DNA of 64,000 bases from Fennellomyces sp. T-0311 (Eukaryota > Mucoromycota > Mucoromycetes > Mucorales > Lichtheimiaceae): positions 186,001 to 250,000 of the forward strand of contig JALLLT010000044.1 of the NCBI GenBank assembly GCA_025266875.1. Reading direction: 5' to 3'. Of this stretch, positions 12,342 to 22,497 are shown in pieces. Position 1 is the first letter of the stretch. Every line of letters begins with the position of its first letter. The position numbers were made by a program, and so were the translations under genes. The notes under the pieces are model-generated. The model was not told the DNA's origin, did no database searches, and saw only the letters and a program-made list of their open reading frames with translations.

Positions 12342-12899
12342 AAAATCCTCACCAGGATTCTAGACTTTTCAAGCGTTTGTCTTTCTTTTTCACCTTTTTC
12401 AACGTAATCAGCCCTTGAATAATGGTTAAAACGTGTGTTTTTTCTTATTTTTTATGAATAGAGAATTTACGGTAATACCTCATGTATGGTTCTTATGATC
12501 TCGCTTTATTGCTATTTAGTATTTATGCTCTCATAATATCTTTTTATTGCTGTGCGTATATTATCACGATATGCTCATACCGACGCTTTCTTTCGCTTGG
12601 CCTGCCCGCCCCGTTTCTTCTTTGTAGGAGTAAGTCTAGTAGATTCAGTCAGTTGTACTATACATGGTGATGCCAAGTCAAGCCATACCTCTCTTCCTCA
12701 TCGGAACGGGATCCCAATCCGTTAGCATCTCCTTGACGCCCTCCATTCTCCCTGCTATCAATGATCAGCTAATCATTCGGCCGTTTGTAAGCTCCTTTAT
12801 ACCGTACCCGTCGGGATTCATTAGACTCTTTTGGCTACGAAGCACTCGATTTGTCTTGACGTATGTTTTGCGAGGTCGGCCAGCAATTCTAAGGGAATC

Positions 12900-13731
12900 A
12901 TATTAGCTTATCAACAATATTCATAGGAATACACTTACGTTTTTGTTCCATTGGTCTCAAGAGATAGGCTATTACTACGATATAGAAGCAGTGTCAGTAA
13001 CGTTTACCAATCCCAGCGATATAATTTACACTTCCTGTTCCCGATTCTCCTTCTCGAGACTTGAGTTTTCAGTCCTCTCAACGTCGCCTGCGCCTGCACG
13101 ACCACTTGGCATTGCATATATAGAAAAGTTGTGAGTAGCTTTATAAATGCATGTCTAAACGGTGTATATCCTTACGCTGCCAATCTTCCAGATGTCCCAT
13201 AGTTTCTAATACAACTTGGAGTCAGAGTACATACATACCATCATTATACTCATCCCAAATACTTACCGTGTGTATTGACTTAATAAGAACTGCATCGAAG
13301 AACTTCTGAAATAGAATGTGAGAGAGCGACGTTTAAAAAGATCGTCATACAATACTTACTGATTTGCTTGCGATGGAGATGATCTACAGATATAGAAGTT
13401 AGAATAAGCACAAAATGTGGTTATGTCTACAATACTGTGGCTGTGGAGTGGAGTATGCTGTATGCGTAGCCGAGTTCACATGATTAGTGCTATAGTATAA
13501 AAGTGGAAAGAAAGTCGGTGCATTTCAGTGTGTCCCCTTCCAAATATCGCTTCAGTTTACGAGCTACTCACTTGCATCTGGGCTGGGCTCCGTCTGTCGA
13601 TGGAGATGGGTCACTGATTTCTGTACGTTAGCGAATATATCACACGAAAAATACAGTGTTTACTGACCTCGATTGACCTTGCAGACGTGACATGCTGTAT
13701 GATGCACAATACTATTAGAAATTGATTCCAT
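12900..13731 (-). other. Possible intron-rich reading region inside CACTA element
   Basis: On the minus strand several strong donor sites (GTAAGT, GTGAGT, GTCAGT) occur every 60-200 bases, each preceded by a short open stretch and followed by a pyrimidine-AG acceptor. The first candidate exon begins at ATG 13731 and contains a Cys-x-x-Cys next to histidines (HHTACHVC). It could be a small separate gene, or the 3' continuation of the 333-residue gene through a GTAGTT donor at its last Gly codon. I could not build a single continuous frame, so this remains tentative. Confidence 0.25.
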
Positions 13732-13752
13732 TGTGGTAAGAAAGATCGAAAA

Positions 13753-14802
13753 CTACCCAGAGTGGAGGTTTTGCTGAAAGGGGCTGAATGGCTGTTGGAG
13801 CAATCTTGAATAGCCAGCGGTTTGTGGTGGCACTGTCATGTCTGGATAGCGCGGACATTGTGGATCAAATTCTGAACAAGGATAGCTTCTTTGGTACTGT
13901 GGGTCAGGAAAGGTTTCGCTGTTGCATTCAATGTCGTGAAGTGTATGACCGTTGGATGTTGTGTACATCAATGGCGAATGGTGTGTTTGTTGCTGTTCCA
14001 TATACGTGCCATCCACAGGTCCGAATGTTGACAAAGAGTGTATGGACGAAGATGCTTCCGGTAGCGTACTCGAGGCTCCTGGTCCAGACTGTGTACCGAT
14101 CTGAGTCACCTTTGGTGCTCCAGCAGTTGGTGATTCAGACATTCTACTTGACAGTCGGGGAACTCTTTTTGCTTGCCTGTCGTTTTCAACCCGCGGTCTT
14201 TCGTAGCATGCGTTATTTATTTCGTTTAATATGCGATATAATTACCTTTTCGCGGGTCGATTGTCTGATGCCCTTGTGCGATAGTGCTTTTTGTTATCCC
14301 ATTTTTGTGAAAGGATGTGCTTGGATGCCCAGCTGGCTTCGCATAAGTCGAAACGAACACTATACTTATCCTTAACGACAGCTTCAAAACCGGACATTGT
14401 TGGCACTGTCTCAGTTTTAAGTTTCGCCCATGTTAGGTTGGGTGCTGCGTCACCTCGCGATTCCTTCAAAGCCAGGATGCTGAGATCTGCGTGGTGTTTG
14501 ATAGAACCAAGGATTCCTTCAAGTTGGGACTCGCTCATAGTGGGATCTGACTTTTTGATAACTGTTTTGATGTCTTCTTCATGTACAGTGGCCGGTTTGC
14601 GTATAACTGTTTCAACACGGTTAACCTCTTGTGTTGCTTCAGAGCTCCGAAGTCGCGATTGTTGACGATCAACCAGGGCGTTGGTGATTTGCTGTTGTGT
14701 TTGGACTAGTGTTCTCATGTCGGCGCTCATGTCGTTCATTGCTAATCCGAGCGTGCTGATTGCGTCCGCCAACTTTTTAGTAACGGTGTCTGTGCTTTCC
14801 AT
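13753..14802 (-). CDS. CACTA element second gene (TnpA-like position)
   Basis: Exon 1 is 14802-14246, the intron is 14245-14198 (GTAATT...AAG, 48 nt) and exon 2 is 14197-13753, giving 333 residues. The splice keeps frame and joins AK-R to PRVENDRQ. The first 60 residues are predicted helical with heptad-like spacing (MESTDTVTKKLADAISTLGL, then repeated Gln). The middle is charged, with a WAKLKTE and a FEAVVKDKYSVRF motif. The second exon is low in complexity, rich in Pro, Ser and Gln. It has no enzymatic motif that I recognise. Its divergent position beside a Tnp2-type transposase, starting 91 bp away, makes a DNA-binding accessory role like TnpA plausible but unproven. Both genes probably share the short region 14803-14893 as promoter. 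Confidence 0.65.
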
Positions 14803-14893
14803 GTTGAAAAAGTTATGGAAAGAAAAAAGAGGCGGAGAAATTATTTTACCGCCAAGCACAAGCAATTGCATGAATAGGCTCTGCCTTGACACA

Positions 14894-17800
14894 ATGGCCC
14901 AGTGCAGTATATGTGATCATTTCTACTCCCAAACACGATTGGAATCCCACGAGCTTCAATGTTTTATGGATACATATTCTTCTTATCTGCAAGCAAGTAT
15001 TGGAGATCAATGTAATGTTCTCATTCTTACATGCCCAACAGCGGATCCCGCCCGAGGTGCTGACACACATTACCGGAGCACCAGAAGACTTACCATCGCA
15101 GATCAGTTTAAATGACGAGTTTAATTTAGGTAATAGTGTAAAAAGGTCAGTAGCTTAGAATGCAGAGCACTTATTTATTTTTGCAGGAGAAGAAATTATG
15201 AGTGCTGCCGGTGATATAGCACAGTACCACGAAGAAGACTACTTGAACGACACCGCTTGCGACTTTTACGGATTCAGCTATTACTACGACGATTACGACG
15301 ACGATATTTACTATGATGCACTCGAACACCCCTTGGAAGATATCGACTGTGAATTGCAGCGACAACGTCCTGCCCAGGTTGAGCAACTTGAAGCACCTCA
15401 GAGTTCTCAACAGTCGACATCAGAAGCAGACATATATCTATCTGAGCAGCCTTATGACAATAATCCACTAATATTCAACGCTAATGTGCCTCGCGCACTC
15501 ACACCGGTTGAGAAGACGAGTATTGATTTGTATCATCTTATGAAGCAGCAGAACGTTAGCCGTGCTACCTATGAAAAAATAGTGAAGTTTTTCAATGATT
15601 GGATTGCAGATGAATCATTTGGTAAGCACTTGCGCTCTTTTATACAGTACACAGAAGCCACTTCTGACAATATTTTATAATTAGTACCGTCACCGTTATA
15701 CTCAAAACACCGGGCGGAAAAACTCATGACAGACTTGTATCCAGTCGAACCAGTGAATATGGATTTGTGTCCGAACAACTGTGGTATACTGCAGAATGGT
15801 TATTGCATTAGCTGCCAATATCAATATGTTGAAAGCCAAGGGGAACCTGAGCCGGAAACAATGACTTACTTACCACTCACTATGCAACTTGTAATGCTCC
15901 TTGGCCGGCCACGGACAAGAGATCTCCTCCTTTACCGCTCACAGCATATGTCTGACACCGAAACCTTCAATGATATCTTTGATGGAGACTACTATCGTGA
16001 AGACTGCCAGCGGGAGCTGTTTACTGGCGACTATGATATTGCTCTATCTGTCTTTATCGATGGGTTCAAGCCATTCCATCACTCAAGTGTATCAATGACT
16101 TTGGTTCATATGGTTATTTTAAATCTCCCTCCCGAAGAGCGGTAAGTGTCATATGTGACTGTCACCTTTTTTAATAACGAACTCTCGATCAGATATTTGG
16201 AGAAAAACATGATTCAATTGGCGATAATTCCAACTGCTAGTAAATCCGGGAACCTATTTTCATTTCTGATGCCTTTCTTCGACGAATTGAATATACTCCA
16301 AAAGCGCGGCATTATGGTCACAGGAACTGACAACGTTATAGTATATGCAAAGGCGCATTTAATGCTAGCTTCTGGTGATATTCCTGGGGCGGCCGCCATA
16401 TGTGGACATAGCGGTCACCAATCGCGCTTCGGCTGCCGAGTATGTCTTATCGAAACAATCACTACAAAAAGCACCAAGGGAAAAGGGAGTGGTCAGTACT
16501 TTGCTCGCGCTGATCTTGCTCAAGAGCGAAGCGCCCAGTCCTATAAAGATGGAGATCCAGTAAGTGGTTAACATACAAATATCAAGGGTTCGAACTAAGG
16601 CAGATAGTAGACACATGGCCTAAGTGCGACTCCGTTCGCACAGTTTGATGCTTTCCGCGGTGGTTTCCACTTCGGCCTTGACGAAATGCACTTACTGGGT
16701 TGCAATCTGGCGCCCCATATTTGGAAACTTTTGGACCAGCGTTTGGATACCTGTTTTGCGCTTTCAAAATCTCGCTTGCAAGCAATTGGCCATGCCATCC
16801 AAGCTTCCAAAAGCAATATCCCTGATGCTTTTGAAGGGCGCCTTCAAGGTATGTCTAGTATGATACAAGAAGGTAATATATATATTTATTTATGTATTCT
16901 AACTTTCTACGTATTTACACATAGATATATTTCGACATCCAAAACAAGCTCGTGCCGTTGATTGGATTGATGTATTACAGTATGTCATGCCTACACTACT
17001 TATCGAGGAATTGGAGGAATACAAATGCGAACCCGTGGCAATATCTGCACTTATGGCACTACTCAAAGCATGCTGCCTATCTTTATCTTGGGAGATAAAG
17101 TACGCGGAAGTAGAAGAAATAGATAGGTATAGCTACTATCAAATTGCTAAATGTTATACGCAGCTATGATTCACATAGTAGTTTTAACTAAGATTGCTGA
17201 AGGAATGGCACCAATTTGCATCAGGAAACCTTCCCATCAACACGTATACAGCCAATGTACACTACCTCACACATCTAGCCATGGCGATACGGCATTTGGG
17301 GCCTCCAAGAAGCTACAGTGCGCGACCAATCGAACGAATTATTGGGCTATATAGCAGGCGAATCAAATCTAAAGTCAAGCCTGGTGTGAATGCTGGAAAT
17401 GAACTGCTGCGAATATCAGCCTGTCGTGATTACGAGCGATCTCAGTGCAATGATGATATCTATGCTGAGACCTCTGAATATCAAAGAAAGTCAAAGTCTA
17501 TATATGCCATATCGATGCAAAAGGAGGATCCAGAACTATGGGATGTTGATCGGGTAACTCTGAACAGCGATATATTCCATACTCCAACAAGAATCAACAT
17601 CACCCTCTACCTCAGACGATATTGGAAACGAACTTTGAATCTACAACGCTTACCGGAGATTTCCGAATCAATTACTATTGGGAAGCAAATGTTGGTATCT
17701 GGCAACTTATACGATTCAGTGCTTTTTAAAAGTGAGAGAGGAACGCACCTGTCGACATTTGTGAAACTGAGCTTACCGGTGACCAGCGACAATACAGAAA

Positions 17801-18195
17801 ATCCCGTGCAGATCACCACTTGCTGGTGTGGATTTTTTGGTGAAACGATTGTCTTTTTCTCTCATAGGCATGAAGGTATGTACGTATATATTACTCGATC
17901 CCATTTTACTGATAAAACAGCATTATTCCTAGGTCAGGAGAAAATTCTTGTACTCCTTCGAGTTTATACGGAAGTTAAAGAGACCACTTATGGTATGCCA
18001 TATTCTCAGCTACATGGTCTAACAACGCAAAATCCGCACTTCTCGAGTAAGTTTTATGTCACAGAAGCAGAAAATTTGGATTGCTTGGCTGGTCAGCTGC
18101 AGTCATCAGTTACTCCAAGTCGTAAATACTTTATATATCCCGGAATGATACCAGGAAACGTCAAAGTGGGAGAAATAACTAAAATTGCTAATTGA
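14894..18195 (+). CDS. Tnp2-type CACTA transposase
   Basis: Exons are 14894-14992, 15042-15129, 15187-15621, 15685-16141, 16193-16559, 16611-16848, 16925-17126, 17193-17875 and 17933-18195, giving 943 residues with a continuous frame. The protein starts with a C2H2-like finger (CSICDHFYSQTRLESHELQC). An acidic, Tyr/Asp-rich stretch follows, then the transposase core: FIDGFKPF, NLPPEER, GHQSRFGCRVC (a Cys-containing insertion typical of Transposase_21) and LDEMHLLGCNLAPHIWKLL. A C-terminal LGPPRSYSARPIERIIG block is characteristic of fungal and plant Tnp2 proteins. Intron 1 appears to use a GC donor (14993-14994); a GT donor four bases on gives a frame that stops early. The last intron (57 nt) is stop-free and in frame, so it may be retained. 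An in-frame ATG at 14870 is an alternative start. Confidence 0.85.
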
Positions 18196-18253
18196 AAGCG
18201 CCACAAATATACCGATGCTATAAATTCAACTTTATCACACAAACATCAACCTG

Positions 18254-18576
18254 AATTCACGTTTAGAGTAAAGCCAGAAGCACTTCGAGGAAACCACGCA
18301 AGTTTTTTTTTATATAGATCCACGCACATTGATCTCTTTAAAAACCATGGCAATGATTATTAAGCTAAATTCACGCGTATCCATGCATTAAAGTAAAACC
18401 ACAAAAACTTGATGAAAAGCACGAGCACGATTCCACATTTATTCACGTAGACGTTCTGGTAAAAAAATATAACAACAGCCATTGATCTAAATGCAAATAT
18501 ATTCACGAACAGGTTACAAAAAGTAAAGAGATTTAAAGTGTATTGACGGTCAATCAATACCACTTTTCCCATGGTG
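18254..18576. repeat. CACTA right subterminal and terminal repeats
   Basis: TTCACG occurs at 18256, 18370, 18442 and 18502, with near matches between them (CCACGC, GCACGA). The terminal repeat is 18565-18576 and is followed by TAA. The hexamer and its spacing match the left end. Confidence 0.6.
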
Positions 18577-21500
18577 TAATTTAGTATCACTAGTCTGTAG
18601 CTACTTAATAATTTACAGGAGAAATTCGATATTTAAAGTCTTCTAAGCTTAAGCGCTACGCATTTTATCTCCTTTTCCGAGAAAACTTACTTTATCCAGT
18701 ATACTTTTCGCGTCGCCCTCCAAAACAGCAGCTTAGCGTTGATTTCCTTTTCTACGTCTCGGTTCCTTGTATCTGTTAGACTTGGGAGCGTTGAGTGGAA
18801 AGGATTCTGAAGCACATGATATTGACTATGCCCTAGGAAGGGAAATTTGGCTCGAAGAAAACTAGCGGCCATTATTTTATATTACCCGGAACTAATAGCA
18901 CATGATGTTCAATACACTGGATAATATGATAAAAGGATTAATAATAGCTTTGTTGCTTTGCGTCTGGATGATGGCGATTGACTTCGGAACAATAAAAATG
19001 AACACGTTCCATATTATTTCTCAAGGATCATATTTACTATAAGTAGACCGTGTGCCGCAAATATAAGGCATTTTAGTCCAGAAGAGTCACTAGGCATGTC
19101 CAGCATCTGATTTGCTTCATATAAAAAATTTGCACAATAGATCGTGGAAGTGAAGTATTGAAGCTTAGGTTTTGTGCCTACATCGAGTGTCATCAGCTGC
19201 ACCTACCTTCTCAGGTGCGTTTCGGTTAACCCTTTGCTGGTATTGTGGTATTGTCATTACGGAATGTGCCATTGTTTAACACACAGACTCCTCAAAGTAT
19301 TATATCTCGTTTTATGACGGAATCTCCATATCACATTTCTCAGCAACGATGACAATATATTTCGCGATATACTTTTCTTCTACTAAAATGTATATTAGCT
19401 CTGGAATAGCTCCTGCAGGACCAATTGGCGCGGTCATAATAGATATCACATGCAGACTAAAAAGTGGATGTCTTCATCTATCCATCTATTGCCGTTGCAG
19501 AAACAAATTAATGTCATGAAATAGTACTACTAAAGAAGATCATCGCTACGGGATCAACCAAGAAATACTTCATTTAAATAGTTGGGTACAAAGAATTATG
19601 TAAGGGATATCCCACTCACAATTAGTATCCAAGGAGATGTATTGATATCTTCAGATAGTAGCCATTAATAAATCTTGCTCATTACCATATGCCGTATTCC
19701 CGCCAATATGTTAAATATTTGTTTTGAAATCCTATGCAAAAGCCAAAATATTCATCATATGCTCAGTGCAGGAATCCAAGGGAGCTCAAACCGACTCAAT
19801 GAAATCGGTGTAACATCAAGGCCTGTCATAAAATCATTCACGGTATCACTTGTGCACCAATTCTCCATACGAAAAGTAACTTTATGGTACAAGGCGCCGT
19901 GAGATGATCAAAAGTTGTGCTCCTGTCAAAAATATCTATAGATACACTGTCAGATAATCTTGCCCCTTTCCAGTTGGCGCTCCCAGTCTATGCAAAGCCT
20001 CCCTTATTTGACGCGCTATTGACGCACTGCATCATGAATCGATCGAACGTGCAAATTATTCCTGTTTATGCATCATATGCATTTGTTTACGGTATAACTG
20101 GAACCCTATCCTAAAGCAGAGAATCAACAATACGATATATTCCGACTGCTATTTACTATCCTCATCTTGTCGTGAACCAAGAGGAGGACACGTCCCGAAT
20201 GGTATCCAAATAGCGATGCATTATCACTCGTAGCTGTTTATACGACCGTATCAAGCGTAGATTAAACTAATAAACACCTGATTATTAAGGCACCCAATAC
20301 ATCCGCAAGAAAAAGATTTTAATTATGCAATCAGAGTGGTTCATGGCGTTCAATCGGCGACACGTACAGGGATTTTAAGATAGCAGCCTCATCCGATGAA
20401 AAATTAGAAAACCAGCCACATGCCGCTATTGGGTTATTTGAGGGCCAGGTGCAACCTTGTTTTTTATCAGTAAAAAAAGAAACAAAAATCTGCCGAACAA
20501 GGTGAGAGAATCGTCTAGATAAGCCAAAGAACGACCGCAGATAGGCAGCCACACTAAAATATTACGTATGTGATTGCATATATTGGCTGACCGATTGATT
20601 AGACTCTGGGTAAGTCCGTTTGATATGCCGTGTCTCCCTTGCATGCTCGATACCATTTAACAAACAAAAGTGATTGGCCAACAGGGTGACAATAAAAAGA
20701 TAAACATCCCAGATAGGGTGTGAATACTTTTTAAACTTCAAAAATTTCCCCATCTTTTTTTTTGTTCTCAGGTACATATCCCGTTTCTTTCGAAAAAGGT
20801 TTAGACCTTTCAGAAATATCGCACGACATATGGATGCCAAAAAGTCTTCTGGCATCACGAGTGAAATAATTTACCCGCAAGGTCAAATAACTACTAACAT
20901 TACTGTGCCACCTCAAACTATCATCTTGCACATACATGCAGATGAGTGCATAAGCAGCAAAAAGATCCCGCGCTATTTTTTCTCTCAAGGTTTTTTTTCG
21001 GCTCTTGTGAGAAGCAAGCCAAAATAAACTTTGTTTTCTTTTAGGTAGATAGCAATGCAAAAAATGCTATCTTTGCAAAGAAAATTTTTTTTATAATGTG
21101 TACCGTTCAACGCCCATTTTATCTGATCGACGATTCGTCGGAATCCTTTACGCACGAGAGCGGAGGGAACACGTGTGAACAAGCGTCGTCCAAGTTATGC
21201 TGGTTGGCTACCAAAGGGATCCACAAAACGGCCCAACTCCGATTTTCATCGCTATCTTGAATCGTTCGCTCGAATGATCTTGATAGCGAAAAGCAAGAAA
21301 AGACTGCGTTATCTTTTAAGGAATATTATTACGCCTTCGGCTTATCTGGACGCACAGTCCATTTTATTTTGTTCCCAAATGCCATTCCGCTCCCATAATT
21401 TTTTTTTTACATCTATCTGATTCGGTGATACGAATATATGAAAAGCGAACAGGCATTAGCCTAAAATAATGACGTTGGAAGCATGTAGAAGAAGCGGGCG

Positions 21501-21832
21501 TATAACGGTCGTCTTTCCTCGCAATGGAAGTAGAAAAGCACGCAAAAAAGGAGACTCTCATCCCCCTTTTACTTGGCGGGCTAGTTAGAAACGCATGCTT
21601 ATCGATTACCGGGGGTGGCTTGAAATTATAGTGATCGACATCACGAATGGAGGTTGCTTTGTACACAGTTATATGAACACGTTGCGATTGGAGCCAAGCG
21701 TGAGCGTGAGTAGCGCGATAATTTCGTCCGCTGAGACAATCATGACTATCATGGCATCATTGATAGGCTGCCATGGCTGCGGACGCACTGGATGGGGGGA
21801 CTAGAGTTGTGCACGAGTTCCGTCATAATCGG
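18577..21832. other. Intergenic, no confident gene
   Basis: About 3.3 kb of AT-rich sequence. Weak coding-like stretches include the minus-strand frame 19014-19202, whose EANQMLDMPSDSSG segment resembles EAWTNQMLTWSG at about 23.8 kb. Another is the minus-strand frame ending near 19326 (APIGPAGAIPELIYIL). A third is two plus-strand frames at 19675-19902 and 19917-20114. None has a recognised domain or a clean exon structure, and they may be remnants of decayed genes. T-rich tracts near 20755-20765 and 20991-20998 are unremarkable. Confidence 0.3.
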
Positions 21833-21960
21833 CCAATCAAATCACAGCAGTTGGTGAGGGTGAGCACGTTCAGGGGCTGGGCGTACCAAAAAATTTCTCT
21901 GACCAAGTTTGGCTGTGACGGGGGGCCCGGGTTGGTGGGAGAGTGCCATACATATATAAA
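21833..21960 (+). promoter_or_regulatory. CCAAT and TATA elements upstream of the Ecl1-type gene
   Basis: A CCAAT pentamer at 21833-21837 and a TATATAAA box at 21953-21960 lie in the expected order upstream of the ATG at 22011. The TATA box is 51 bp before the start codon, and a C/A-rich leader (CCCACTTCCCCACAAAC) fills the gap. This is one of the better-defined promoters in the window and suggests a regulated gene. Confidence 0.5.
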
Positions 21961-22010
21961 GGCCCGTGTGAGCCATCTTACCCACTTCCCCACAAACAAC
22001 AAATCTTATA

Positions 22011-22497
22011 ATGAGCGACTTGAACTGGTGCACTTACTGCGACAACGCTGTCAACTCCTTCTCTGTAAGTATATTGATGATGCTACTTGCCCCGAACAGC
22101 TCACTTATTGTCACATTAGAATTCCCTTTACTGCTCGGAAGAATGTCTTCGTGCCGATGCCTTAAATCATCATCCATTGCTCGGCTATGACTGGCAGGAA
22201 TTCAAGGACTTCCCTCGCTCTTCAAACCACTCAACATCGCCCGGTCTATCTTCATCCGCATCATCGATTGCATCTGCGTCTCCTTCGTTATCACCAGTTC
22301 CGTCATACACATTGCCATCTCCCGGCCTAAAGGGCTCCTCACAGTATCGTTCAAGTCGTCTGTCACCGCCTATGCTTGAGCTCGAGCCATCAGACAAGAA
22401 ACACTCCACCATCACGTATGCATTACCGAAGCAGCAGCAGCAGCCTGCTATGCCAACGCCATCCAGTCATCGCACGTCCAGCATCTTCTTTATCTGA
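22011..22497 (+). CDS. Ecl1-type small zinc-binding protein (life-span regulatory family)
   Basis: Exon 1 is 22011-22064, the intron is 22065-22119 (GTAAGT...TTAG, 55 nt) and exon 2 is 22120-22497, giving 143 residues. The N-terminus WCTYCDNAV...SLYCSEECLRADA holds the paired Cys motifs (C-x2-C and C-x3-C) of the fungal ECL1/2/3 zinc-binding family. Removing the intron is needed to join the two Cys pairs, which supports the gene model. The remaining ~100 residues are Ser/Pro-rich with a short Gln run (KQQQQPA) and are probably disordered. In fission yeast the Ecl proteins respond to nutrient and metal starvation and extend chronological life span; that role here is by family only. The unspliced message would encode only a short peptide. 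Confidence 0.8.

Larger units (their letters stand above)
12224..18576. mobile_element. CACTA (EnSpm-type) DNA transposon, apparently complete
   Basis: The element starts CACTATGGGAAA and ends with the reverse complement of CACCATGGGAAA. Eleven of the twelve terminal bases match between the ends, and both begin with the CAC trinucleotide of this superfamily. It is flanked on both sides by TAA (12221-12223 and 18577-18579), a 3-bp target duplication as expected for CACTA elements. Inside are a Tnp2-type transposase gene (plus strand) and a divergent second gene (minus strand), the usual TnpD/TnpA-like layout. Copies of TTCACG/CGTGAA cluster near both ends, like the subterminal transposase-binding repeats of plant CACTA elements. 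All nine transposase exons stay open, so the copy may be young or still active; activity is an inference. Confidence 0.85.

Noticed and set aside
13788..14375. 195-residue plus-strand frame opposite the CACTA second gene
   Set aside because: The minus strand gives a spliced, frame-consistent model here; the plus-strand frame has no recognisable features and is probably an antisense shadow.
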